Assembly (NCBI GenBank): GCA_022824585.1
Contig: JAJDZN010000088.1
Location: forward strand, 1 to 43,719
DNA length: 43,719 nucleotides
Source of the DNA: Bryobacterales bacterium
Lineage (GTDB): Bacteria > Acidobacteriota > Terriglobia > Bryobacterales > UBA6623
Direction of reading: 5' to 3'
Shown here: piece after piece, positions 15,863 to 24,509 of the stretch
Numbering within the stretch: position 1 is the stretch's first letter
Layout of the letters: every line of letters starts with the position of its first letter
The notes under the pieces: generated by a model
Seen by the model: the letters and a program-made list of their open reading frames with translations, nothing else
Told to the model about the DNA's origin: nothing
Database searches by the model: none
Program-made: the position numbers and the translations under genes

Positions 15863-17401
15863 CTATTGACCAGGATGGTTTTCCTTCATCCACTGGGCGT
15901 ATCGAGAGTGATGAAACAACTCCAACTGCCCAGCGAAGTTGTAACCGCCCATTTGGCTGGTCGAGCCGCCCGCCCAAATGGGGTAGCGTGCAAAAACTTC
16001 CCCACGGCCTGCCGCACGAGGGTCAGCCGTCGCTCGCATGTAATCCGCTAGGGCCTTTTCCAGTGTCTTTTTGATCTCCGCATACCGGGGGTCGCCAGCT
16101 AGGTCATGCATCTGATACGGGTCGGCCTTGACGTCGTAGAGCTCTTCCTCGGGCCGGAGTCCGAAGCACAATTCATAGTTGCGCCGCACGGTTTCGTTCG
16201 CCGCCATTTCCTTCTGCATGATTCCGACGGTCGGACCGGCCTGAACCGGTTTCCAGCCGGGATGTCCTTGGCGCGGATAGTTGCGGATGTAGAGGTACTT
16301 GTCCGTTCGGATCGCCCGGCCGGACATGTAGCCAAGCCAAGCCTGATAAGGCCCGACCGTGTGATGGGCTTCGAGTGCGAAGTGCGTCCGATCGCGCACC
16401 TTCTCGATGACCCCGCTTCGGTCGGAAAGGAGAGTCTTCATGAGGCTCTTTCCGGTCATCTGCGCGCCCGCAGCGAGACCGGCTGCTTCAAGGATGGTGG
16501 GGGCGAGGTCGATAAGGTTGACGAAGTCGTCCACCACCCGGCTCGGCTTGATCTTTGCAGGCCATCGGACGATCAACGGGACACGTGTCCCCATGTCGTA
16601 AAGGCTACCCTTGCCCCGCGGCCAGGGCTGCCCGTGATCGGACGTGATGATCAGGATCGTGTCTTTGGCCAGGCCGGCCCGCTCAAGCACCGCCACCACC
16701 TTGCCAACCTCCGCATCGAAAGCCTCGACCTCTTGGTAATAACCCCCGAAGTCTTCGCGCACGGCTCGCGTGTCCGGCAGGTAGGGAGGCACCTCAATCG
16801 TGTCCAAGGCACGGCCATCCGGCTTGTAGTCAAACTCGCGATGACCCAGGGTCGTTCCCCACCAGAAGCAGAATGGTCTGTCGCCATCTTCCGCGTTGGC
16901 GAGAATCTGCGGGAGACGGGCCACCCTTCCCGCCGGAGGAACCGTCCAGCCACCCGGCTCCGTAAAGCCTGGCCCCCAGCCCTTGCCGCTGTGCGCAACC
17001 TCGTAACCGCCATCCCGCAGCATCGCCGGATAGGTATCGAACGTGTTGTGCAGGGTCCCGCCGAACACGGCCGCGTCGCGCAGCCGCCAGATGTCCTGAC
17101 CCGTCAATAGAGCCGACCGGGAGGGATGGCACACCGGAGAGTTGATGTATGCGTTGGTGAACCGGACCCCTTCCGCCGCCGCCCGGTCGATGTGAGGTGT
17201 CTTCGCAAATGCGTTGCCGTAGATACCCCAGTCCTTCCAGGACATGTCATCCGCGATCATGAGAAGGATATTCGGTCGTTCGTTCGGAGTCCCGCCGTCC
17301 ACCGCATCCGCCGCAAGCGCGGCGGCCGGAAACGCCCAGGCAACGAAACACCCGAGTCCCCAAAGAACCAACCATTTCCTCCGTCTGTGCCTGGCCAACA
17401 T
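15863..17401 (-). CDS. N-sulfoglucosamine-sulfohydrolase-like sulfatase
   Basis: A 512-residue sulfatase with a signal peptide (~10-30, ending AAALA). Metal site IADDMSW (Asp51, Asp52), maturation motif CHPSR with Cys91, then SDHGQ with PRGKGSLYDMGTRVPLIVRWP. The DDMSWKDWGIYGN opening and CHPSRSALLTGQDIWRL resemble the heparan N-sulfatase (SGSH) branch more than the arylsulfatase branch of its neighbours. It starts 9 bases after the stop of the Gfo/Idh/MocA gene, so the two form an operon. Whether it cuts N- or O-sulfate is not decided by sequence. Confidence 0.93.
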   Translation of the reverse strand: MLARHRRRKWLVLWGLGCFVAWAFPAAALAADAVDGGTPNERPNILLMIADDMSWKDWGIYGNAFAKTPHIDRAAAEGVRFTNAYINSPVCHPSRSALLTGQDIWRLRDAAVFGGTLHNTFDTYPAMLRDGGYEVAHSGKGWGPGFTEPGGWTVPPAGRVARLPQILANAEDGDRPFCFWWGTTLGHREFDYKPDGRALDTIEVPPYLPDTRAVREDFGGYYQEVEAFDAEVGKVVAVLERAGLAKDTILIITSDHGQPWPRGKGSLYDMGTRVPLIVRWPAKIKPSRVVDDFVNLIDLAPTILEAAGLAAGAQMTGKSLMKTLLSDRSGVIEKVRDRTHFALEAHHTVGPYQAWLGYMSGRAIRTDKYLYIRNYPRQGHPGWKPVQAGPTVGIMQKEMAANETVRRNYELCFGLRPEEELYDVKADPYQMHDLAGDPRYAEIKKTLEKALADYMRATADPRAAGRGEVFARYPIWAGGSTSQMGGYNFAGQLELFHHSRYAQWMKENHPGQ

Positions 17402-17410
17402 CGTCCCCTC

Positions 17411-18622
17411 TCAGATTGTGTATTGGGGGATCTTGAGCAATTCACCATCCTTGAGCGCGGACTGGTGGGAGACCACCCCCGCCACCGACATGTTGAGCGC
17501 CCAGGCGACGTTCACCAGCGGGGTGCGGTCTTGGAGGATAGCTGTGACGAACTCATCCATAAGATAGCCATGGGAACCACCGTGGCCGCCCGGTTCGACG
17601 GACGGCGGCAGCGGCGGTTTCGCCAGCCTTAGGCCGGCCGCTTTCCGCTCGGGGGCGATGGCTACGCCATCCATCGAGCCTCGTTCCCCGCGGACGCGGC
17701 CCTTTTCGCCCCCGTTGCCGGGGGTGTCCCAACTCACGGCCATCCGGGCCATGCCTCCTTCGCTGGTGCGCATCAGGGCGATTTCAGTGCCGAAGGGGTT
17801 CGCGAATGCATTGTTCTCTTTCTGGAGGTGCGGGATGGTGCTGGGAATGCCCATGCACGACACTTCCGTAAAGCTTCCGCCAGTCACGCACGTGTAGTAG
17901 GCGTTGGAGTGAGTCGGATACCACTGAGGCGGCAGGCCGACACGCCATCCCTTGAAGGAGTCGATGGGCGTGGCCATATGGTGGTAGTACTCGCCCTCCG
18001 AATAGATCATCCTTCCAAATTCGCCCGCGTTGTAAAGGACACGCATGGCATAGCATTCGCTGTGATACGCCGAAGTCTCAAACATCATGTACTTAAGTCC
18101 GGTTCTCTTCACCGCCTCGAGGACACGGTCGGCGTCTTCGAGCGACCCAAACACGGCGGGTACCGCTGTGCAGACATGTTTCCCATGCTCGAGAACGTCG
18201 ATGCAGTGTTGTGCATGGCTGGGGGCGTCAGTGGCGACAAAGATCGCTTCCAGCGAATCGTCTTGCACCATCTCTTCAAGACTCGGGTAGGTCTTGTCGC
18301 AGCCGCACACCTGCGCCAAGCGCTGGCATCGTTCGGGGATCAGGTCGGTGACCGCTGCCACCTCTACGTTGGGGTGGTCTTGGAAACCGAAGTGCGCCCC
18401 GAACTTGGAGACTCCGTAGCCAGCGATGCCGACGCGGATCTTCCGTTCGGACACCGGCTGCCACACCGAGTCACTCTGGAGCGTGGTTTCCGTATCGTCG
18501 AACCCTTGAATCGTGGTTTCCTGTGCCGCGCTGGCCTGCGGGCTCAGGCCGCTCGCGCCCGCCACGCAGGTGGACGCCGCAATGGTTCTCAGAAACGTTC
18601 TTCGAGATTCGCTGGGTCTCAT
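17411..18622 (-). CDS. Tat-exported Gfo/Idh/MocA-fold protein
   Basis: A 403-residue protein starting at ATG 18622 with a strong GGAGG just upstream. A twin-arginine signal SRRTFLRT (6-13) leads into a hydrophobic region ending ASAA. The Rossmann motif GIAGYGVSKFG spans 65-75. Where dehydrogenases of this fold carry the catalytic Lys of an EKP motif (GKHVLCEKP), this protein has GKHVCTAVP (147-155), so the lysine is absent. The later EGEYYHH (209-215) recalls the GH109-type NAD-dependent glycosidases, which also carry Tat signals and a V-P variant of the motif. It may therefore be a glycosidase rather than a dehydrogenase. Operon with the SGSH-like sulfatase. An in-frame start at 18652 is less likely. 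Confidence 0.85.
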   Translation of the reverse strand: MRPSESRRTFLRTIAASTCVAGASGLSPQASAAQETTIQGFDDTETTLQSDSVWQPVSERKIRVGIAGYGVSKFGAHFGFQDHPNVEVAAVTDLIPERCQRLAQVCGCDKTYPSLEEMVQDDSLEAIFVATDAPSHAQHCIDVLEHGKHVCTAVPAVFGSLEDADRVLEAVKRTGLKYMMFETSAYHSECYAMRVLYNAGEFGRMIYSEGEYYHHMATPIDSFKGWRVGLPPQWYPTHSNAYYTCVTGGSFTEVSCMGIPSTIPHLQKENNAFANPFGTEIALMRTSEGGMARMAVSWDTPGNGGEKGRVRGERGSMDGVAIAPERKAAGLRLAKPPLPPSVEPGGHGGSHGYLMDEFVTAILQDRTPLVNVAWALNMSVAGVVSHQSALKDGELLKIPQYTI

Positions 18623-19054
18623 TTTCCCTCCGATCGCTCTTGCGAAAGTCATTAGATGGCACTAACGTACCAGCAAAATGAGCCGCATGCGTTCTGTTGG
18701 CTGCTCTTGATCCACAGCAAGCAGCCGCCTATCCTTCAACACCGTCCAGTGAATTCAACGAGTCCCCACAGACCATCGGGCCGCTACCCGTTGCGCTGTC
18801 GGACAAGAGCGGCGAGGACAGGCATCGCGGTGTGTGTTGCTGGTTATGCGCGGTTGGATGCCGGGGGAAACAACACGAACAGAAGCGGCACATGGCGAGC
18901 TGGCGGACGAAGAGTCCGGGGTGTGCGCCGGGACGGTATCTGGTCGCTGCGGGTCGGACCCTGCGCGCCGGTAGACTATTGCTACCGTTGAATACGGACT
19001 TGACTGCCCGCCACCGTCAAGCGCGGCCGCCGGCGGGCCAGTTCGGAGGAAACC
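18623..19054. other. Divergent intergenic region
   Basis: A 432-bp region between the Gfo/Idh gene (minus) and the DUF5060 gene (plus). It must hold promoters for both operons and is the natural place for a shared regulator site. I found no perfect -10/-35 pair and no long inverted repeat; open frames here look like noise. Confidence 0.5.
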
Positions 19055-20899
19055 ATGCGCAACCACTCCCCAAGACCTATCGCTGTCTGGTTGATTCCCT
19101 ACATGACAGTGTTGCCGTTCTTTGCGGTGACACTTGCCGCGGCCGTCGAGATCGCTCCCGAGAACCCGGTGCGCTGGCAGCCTGTGACGCTGACATTCGA
19201 TGGCCCGGAATCTTCGGAAGACGCCACCCCGAACCCATTTCTCGACTACCGCCTGAGCGTCTCCTTCGCGCACCAAGCGTCCGGGGAGAGCCGCGTTGTG
19301 TCGGGATTTTTCGCCGCGGACGGCGATGCCGCGGAGTCTTCGGCCACCGCCGGCAACAAGTGGCGGGCCCGCTTCACCCCTCCTCTGGCCGGAGAGTGGG
19401 TCTGGCGGGCGGAGTTTCGATCCGGACCGGGCGTGGCGATCAGTGACGCTAGCGGGGAGTCGGCCGCCTTCGACGGAGATTCCGGCGCGATTGCCGTGGG
19501 CGCCGCGCCAGCGGACGCTCCGGGCTTCGCCGCTAAGGGATTCCTGACGCCTTCGGACGGGCACTATCTCAGGTTCGGCAACGGAGACCGCTTCCTCAAG
19601 GGCGGGGCAGACTCGCCGGAGAACTTCCTCGGCTACTTCGAATTCGACGGTACTGCCGACACAGCGGCCCACGGCGGCGTCTCTACCGACACCGGCTCCT
19701 TCTTGCACCGCTACGAGCCTCACGCCCGGGACTGGAAGCAAGGCGACCCCACCTGGCAGGGGGGCAAGGGCAAGAACATCATCGGAGCGCTGAACTATCT
19801 CGCCTCCAAGGGCATGAACAGCGTCTACTTCATGACCTACAACCTCGACGGCGGCGATGGCAAGGACACATGGATCTGGACGGCTCCGGATGTCCGGGAT
19901 CGCATGGATGTTTCCAAGCTGGCTCAGTGGGACATCGTGTTTTCCCACATGGAGCGGCTGGGCATTGCCATGCACTTGGTCATCCAAGAGACCGAGAATG
20001 ACGAGGAATTGGGCGGCAGCCCTGCCTTGCACGACATTCGCAAGCTCTACTTGAGGGAACTGGCGGCGCGCTTCGGCCATCATCTCGCCATCGTTTGGAA
20101 CCTCGGCGAGGAAAACGACACGCCACACGCCGACCGGCTGGCGATCGCGGGCTACATCCGCAGCGTCGACCCCAACAACCACGCCATCACGGTCCATACG
20201 CACAACACGCGCAGCCTGCGCACCTACACGAGCCTGATCGGCTCGAGCCTGTTCTCCGCGACCTCGATCCAGGGCCGCATGGAGGACTCCAACCACGAGG
20301 CGGTCATGCTGCGCATGCGCTCGGCGGCTGCCGGCGTTCCTTGGGCGATCTTTCACGACGAGCAGACCCCGGCCTCGGTGGGAGTGGTTCCGGACGCCGA
20401 CGACCCCCGGCACGACAAGCCGCGCAAGCATGCCTTGTGGGGCAACTTGATGGGGGGCGGCTCGGGCGTGGAGTGGTACTTCGGGTATCAGTACGCGCAC
20501 ATGGACCTCAACTGCGAGGACTGGCGCTCCCGGGACACGATGTGGGACCAGACCCGCTACGCCCTCGAGTTCTTCCAAGAGCACCTGCCGTTCTGGGAGA
20601 TGTGGCCGGCGAACGACCTAGTGGTCGGCGAGAAGACCTTCGTGTTCGCCAAGGAAGGCCAGATCTACGCCGCATACCTCCCCGAGGCTTCGGGCCGCAC
20701 CCAGATCAACGTTGCCCCGGGCAAGTACCGCCTGCGGTGGTACGACCCGCGCAACGGCGGCGACCTGCAGGCGGGCGCCAGCCCCACCGTCGAGGTGGGC
20801 GAGATGCTGATGCGAGACGACGGCCGGGTCCAGCTGTCGCCTCCGAGCCATCCCGGCCAGGACTGGGTGGCATTGCTGGAGAAGCTGGCGGACCAGTAG
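19055..20899 (+). CDS. DUF5060 glycoside-hydrolase-like protein
   Basis: A 614-residue exported protein with a signal peptide (~8-30, ending TLAAA). Residues ~30-150 form the DUF5060 beta-sandwich (NPVRWQPVTLTFDGP, AGEWVWRAEFRSG). Residues ~165-520 are a TIM-barrel with FLKGGADSPENFLGYF near its start and WNLGEEN (348-354) at the position of an acid/base glutamate in clan-A-like glycosidases. The last ~90 residues form a beta domain (YRLRWYDPRNGGDL, SHPGQDWVALL) like the small C-terminal domain often paired with DUF5060. The start at 19055 has GGAGG seven bases upstream. First gene of a plus-strand set with iolD and a symporter. Substrate unknown. Confidence 0.88.
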   Translation: MRNHSPRPIAVWLIPYMTVLPFFAVTLAAAVEIAPENPVRWQPVTLTFDGPESSEDATPNPFLDYRLSVSFAHQASGESRVVSGFFAADGDAAESSATAGNKWRARFTPPLAGEWVWRAEFRSGPGVAISDASGESAAFDGDSGAIAVGAAPADAPGFAAKGFLTPSDGHYLRFGNGDRFLKGGADSPENFLGYFEFDGTADTAAHGGVSTDTGSFLHRYEPHARDWKQGDPTWQGGKGKNIIGALNYLASKGMNSVYFMTYNLDGGDGKDTWIWTAPDVRDRMDVSKLAQWDIVFSHMERLGIAMHLVIQETENDEELGGSPALHDIRKLYLRELAARFGHHLAIVWNLGEENDTPHADRLAIAGYIRSVDPNNHAITVHTHNTRSLRTYTSLIGSSLFSATSIQGRMEDSNHEAVMLRMRSAAAGVPWAIFHDEQTPASVGVVPDADDPRHDKPRKHALWGNLMGGGSGVEWYFGYQYAHMDLNCEDWRSRDTMWDQTRYALEFFQEHLPFWEMWPANDLVVGEKTFVFAKEGQIYAAYLPEASGRTQINVAPGKYRLRWYDPRNGGDLQAGASPTVEVGEMLMRDDGRVQLSPPSHPGQDWVALLEKLADQ

Positions 20900-20978
20900 C
20901 GCCGCGGCGAGGCTGTACGATGATGCAGGCGACCGTCGCGAGCGAGTGGCCAGCCGGTCGCGACCGAGGAGAGGATCA

Positions 20979-22832
20979 ATGACGCGACGCTTGACGATGG
21001 CACAGGCCACGATCGAGTTTCTCAAGCAGCAGTACGTGGAGCGCGACGGCCGGCGCCACCGCTTTTTCGGGGGCTGCTTCGGCATCTTCGGCCACGGCAA
21101 CGTGGCCGGGCTGGGGCAAGCCCTGCACCAGGACAAGTCGTTCCCGTACTTCCTGTGCCGCAATGAACAGGCGATGGTGCACACGGCCGCGGGCTATGCC
21201 AAGGTGTCCAACCGCCTGCGCGCCCTGGCTTGCACCACCTCGATCGGACCTGGCGCCACCAATATGGTCACCGGCGCTGCCGCCGCCACAGTCAACCGGC
21301 TGCCAGTGCTGCTCTTGCCGGGTGACATCTTCGCGCGGCGCAACGTCGCCCCTGTCCTCCAGCAGGTCGAGTCGACGCAGACCCAGGACGTGTCGGTGAA
21401 TGACTGTTTCCGCCCCGTGTCGCGCTATTGGGATCGCATCCAGCGGCCCGAGCAGATCGTGACGGCCCTGCCGGAGGCGATGCGCGTGCTGACCTCCCCC
21501 GCGGAGACCGGCGCGGTGACTCTCGGCATGCCCCAGGATGTGCAGGCCGAGGCCTTTGATTACCCCCAAGCGCTGTTTCGCGAGCGGGTGTGGCAGATCT
21601 CCAGGCAACGCGGCGACGCCAAGCTGATGGAGGAGGCCGCGCGCTGGATTCGCGCTGCGAAGGCGCCGCTGATCATCGCCGGCGGCGGCGTGCTGTATAG
21701 CGAGGCCTGTGCGACGTTGGCGGACTTCGCGGCGGCCACCGGAATACCCGTGGCCGAGACCCAGGCGGGCAAGGGGGCGCTGCGCTTCGATCACGGGCAG
21801 GCCCTCGGCGCGATGGGCGTGAGCGGGACGCCCGGCGCGAACGTCCTGGCTCGCGAGGCCGACTTGGTCATCGGCATCGGAACCCGCTACACCGATTTCA
21901 CGAGCGCGTCCAAGACGGCCTTCCAAAATCCCGAGGTGCGCTTCCTGAATATCAACGTGGCCGAGTTCGACGCCTTCAAGCACGCCGCCCTCCCGCTGGT
22001 GGCCGACGCGAAGTCCGCGCTCGAGGAATTGGCCATTCTGGTTTCCGACTACAGGGTGCCGTCCGAGCACGCTGCCCGGATTCGCGAGTACCGCGAGATA
22101 TGGGAGCGGGAAGTGGATCGCATCTACGGGCTGGGCCAGGGCTCGTCCCCCAGCCAAGGCGAGGTGATCGGGGCGGTCAACGAGATCGTCGGCGAGCGCG
22201 ACGTGGTGGTCTGCGCCGCCGGCAGCATGCCGGGCGACATGCACAAGCTGTGGCGGACCAAGAGCCCCAACACCTATCACATGGAGTACGGCTATTCGAC
22301 GATGGGCTACGAGGTCGCCGCCGGCTTGGGCATCAAGATGGCGGAGCCGGACCGGCAGGTATACGTGCTGGTCGGCGATGGCTCCTACCTAATGATGGCC
22401 CAGGAGATCGCCACCTCGATCCAAGAGGGCGCGCAGCTGCGGGTCGTGGTCGTCGACAACCACGGGTTCGCCAGCATCGGCAGCCTGAGCGAGGCCTGCG
22501 GCAACGAGGGCTTCGGCACGCATTACCGCGTGCGCAACAACGGCGATCTCAGCGGCCAGCTCGTAGGTGTGGACTTCGTCGAGAACGCGCGCAGCCTGGG
22601 CGCGGTCGCCTGTCGCGCCAACACCAGAGAGGAACTCAAGGACGCGCTGGAGGCAATGTCAGGGCATGACCGCACCAGCGTGGTGGTGGTCCAAACGGAC
22701 CGCAACGTGCGCGTGCCCGCCTATGAGTCGTGGTGGGATGTGCCGATCGCCGAGGTCTCCGAAGTGCCCGCCGTGGACGAAGCCCGCGAGCAATGGCTCG
22801 CCGGCCGCAGCAAGGAGCGGGACTACCTGTAG
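20979..22832 (+). CDS. iolD: Trihydroxycyclohexane-1,2-dione hydrolase (IolD)
   Basis: A 617-residue thiamine-diphosphate enzyme of the acetolactate-synthase fold. The IolD hallmark GIFGHGNVAGLGQAL (35-49) is present, with the TPP-activating glutamate in CRNEQAM (Glu63) and the TPP/Mg motif GDGSYLMMAQEI starting at 466. IolD opens the ring of 3D-(3,5/4)-trihydroxycyclohexane-1,2-dione to 5-deoxyglucuronate in myo-inositol breakdown. ATG 20979 follows GAGGAGAGG closely; an in-frame start at 20946 is less likely. It lies 79 bases after the DUF5060 gene and 54 before the symporter. The other iol genes, except a possible iolE, are not in this window. Confidence 0.92.
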   Translation: MTRRLTMAQATIEFLKQQYVERDGRRHRFFGGCFGIFGHGNVAGLGQALHQDKSFPYFLCRNEQAMVHTAAGYAKVSNRLRALACTTSIGPGATNMVTGAAAATVNRLPVLLLPGDIFARRNVAPVLQQVESTQTQDVSVNDCFRPVSRYWDRIQRPEQIVTALPEAMRVLTSPAETGAVTLGMPQDVQAEAFDYPQALFRERVWQISRQRGDAKLMEEAARWIRAAKAPLIIAGGGVLYSEACATLADFAAATGIPVAETQAGKGALRFDHGQALGAMGVSGTPGANVLAREADLVIGIGTRYTDFTSASKTAFQNPEVRFLNINVAEFDAFKHAALPLVADAKSALEELAILVSDYRVPSEHAARIREYREIWEREVDRIYGLGQGSSPSQGEVIGAVNEIVGERDVVVCAAGSMPGDMHKLWRTKSPNTYHMEYGYSTMGYEVAAGLGIKMAEPDRQVYVLVGDGSYLMMAQEIATSIQEGAQLRVVVVDNHGFASIGSLSEACGNEGFGTHYRVRNNGDLSGQLVGVDFVENARSLGAVACRANTREELKDALEAMSGHDRTSVVVVQTDRNVRVPAYESWWDVPIAEVSEVPAVDEAREQWLAGRSKERDYL

Positions 22833-22886
22833 CGCTGCCTTCGCAGGGTTCGCGCCATAGTTGTTAACGACCGGGGATTTCTGTCG

Positions 22887-24509
22887 GTGTTGGTAACGGT
22901 CACCTCCTTCTTGGGATTCACGCTGCTGGTCGCGGCGATCTCCTACGCCCGGACGCGGCGCGACCGCATGACCACCTGGGATGCGTACTTCTTGGGCGGG
23001 CGCAGCCTGACCGCGTGGGTCATCGCCGGGTCGCTGATGCTGACCAACCTGTCCACCGAGCATCTCATCGGCCTCAACGGCGATGCCTTCAACCACACCA
23101 TCGCGGTCACGGCATGGGAGACCACGGCAGCCCTGGCAATGGTGGGCACGGCCCTGTACTTCCTGCCGCGCTTTCTGCGCATGGGGCTGTCCACCATCCC
23201 CGAGTACCTCGCCTCCCGCTACGACCGGGGCACGGGGGTCATCGCGGCATCCCTGTTCCTGTTCTCGTACGTGCTGGCGATCCTGCCGGTCGTGCTGCTG
23301 TTCGGGGCCAGCGGCATCGACAGCCTGTTCGGCCTGCAGGAGGTCTTCGGGCTCAGCCAGACACAGGTCACCTGGCTCGTGGTCTGGGGCGTGGGCACGC
23401 TCGGGTCGCTTTATGCGATCTTCGGAGGCCTCAAGGCGGTTGCCATATCCGACACCGTCAACGGGGTCGGCTTCTTGATCGCGGGCCTGCTCGTCCCGTT
23501 GCTGGCGCTGATCCAGGTTGGCGACGGGAACCCTATGACCGGCCTGGCCACGGTCTACGAGGCGGAGCGGCCGAAGTTCGACATCACTGGCAACGAGCCG
23601 GGCTCTTTCCTGCCGTTCGGCGTCCTGTTCACGGGCATGGTCGTCAACCAGATCTTCTTCTGGTGCGCCGGCCAGCAGATCCTTCAGCGCGGCCTCGGCG
23701 CGAAGAACCTCAAGGAAGGCCAGAAGGGCATGCTGATCGCGGCCTGCTTCAAGCTGCTCGGCCCGCTGGTGATCGTGCTGCCCGGCGTGATCGCCTATCA
23801 CATGTTCAAGGACACGCTGGGCCCGGAGGACTACATGCTGGCGTACCCGACGCTGGTCAAGGCGGTCCTGCCAGACTGGCTGGGTGGGTTTTTCGCCGCC
23901 GTGATGGTCGGTGCGGTGCTGAGCACCTTCAACAGCGTCCTGAACTCGTCGGCAACGCTGTTCTGCCGCGATATCTACGGCGCGGTCATCCGTCCGGACG
24001 CATCGCAGCGCGAGTTCGTGGTGGCCGGGCGCACGTGCAGCGTCGTGCTGGCCATAGGCGCCATGCTCATCGCGCCGATGCTCGACACTTCCGGCAGCCT
24101 GTACAACTACCTCCAGCGGATCAACGCGACCGTCTTCGGCCCCATGCTGGCGGTCATCCTGCTAGGGATGCTGCTCCCCAAGGTTTCCGCGCTTTCCGCC
24201 AAGGCCAGCCTAGTGGGCGGCCCGGTGCTGTTCTTCCTGCTCGTGTTCACGTTCGACGGTCCGGTCCAAGCGTTCCTGCAGGGCCTGTTCGGCACCGCCG
24301 ACGAGATCCACTTCCTCCACTTCCTCGGCCTTGTCTTCGTCATCGTTGTTGCCTTCATGCTCGCCGCCAGCCGATTCTGGCCGGCGCAGGGCCGCCACCA
24401 AGATCCAGAGGTGGCCCGTGTCGACATGACGCCTTGGAAGCACGCCAAGGCAATGGGCGGGTTCGTTTGCTTCGCTACGATCGCGTGCTATGTCCTGCTA
24501 GCCCAGTGA
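22887..24509 (+). CDS. Sodium:solute symporter (SSS family)
   Basis: A 540-residue membrane protein of the SLC5/SSS type with about 13-14 helices. Family landmarks are WDAYFLGGRSLTAWVIAGSLM at helix 1-2, FLRMGLSTIPEYLASRYDR, the YAIFGGLKAV stretch and GAVLSTFNSVLNSSATLF with the sodium-site Ser/Thr cluster. It takes up a sugar-like solute with sodium. Placement after iolD suggests inositol or a related cyclitol; this is inferred from context. The start is a GTG at 22887; no ATG near it gives the first helix. Its 3' end overlaps the convergent isomerase gene by 12 bases. Confidence 0.9.
   Translation: MLVTVTSFLGFTLLVAAISYARTRRDRMTTWDAYFLGGRSLTAWVIAGSLMLTNLSTEHLIGLNGDAFNHTIAVTAWETTAALAMVGTALYFLPRFLRMGLSTIPEYLASRYDRGTGVIAASLFLFSYVLAILPVVLLFGASGIDSLFGLQEVFGLSQTQVTWLVVWGVGTLGSLYAIFGGLKAVAISDTVNGVGFLIAGLLVPLLALIQVGDGNPMTGLATVYEAERPKFDITGNEPGSFLPFGVLFTGMVVNQIFFWCAGQQILQRGLGAKNLKEGQKGMLIAACFKLLGPLVIVLPGVIAYHMFKDTLGPEDYMLAYPTLVKAVLPDWLGGFFAAVMVGAVLSTFNSVLNSSATLFCRDIYGAVIRPDASQREFVVAGRTCSVVLAIGAMLIAPMLDTSGSLYNYLQRINATVFGPMLAVILLGMLLPKVSALSAKASLVGGPVLFFLLVFTFDGPVQAFLQGLFGTADEIHFLHFLGLVFVIVVAFMLAASRFWPAQGRHQDPEVARVDMTPWKHAKAMGGFVCFATIACYVLLAQ

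Noticed and set aside
17411..18622. Calling this protein an inositol 2-dehydrogenase (IolG) to complete the iol set
   Set aside because: It has a Tat export signal and lacks the catalytic EKP lysine, so a cytoplasmic inositol dehydrogenase is unlikely.
18755..20584. Minus-strand open frame of 609 codons across the DUF5060 gene
   Set aside because: Shadow of a real gene with signal peptide and ribosome site; no domain in the antisense product.
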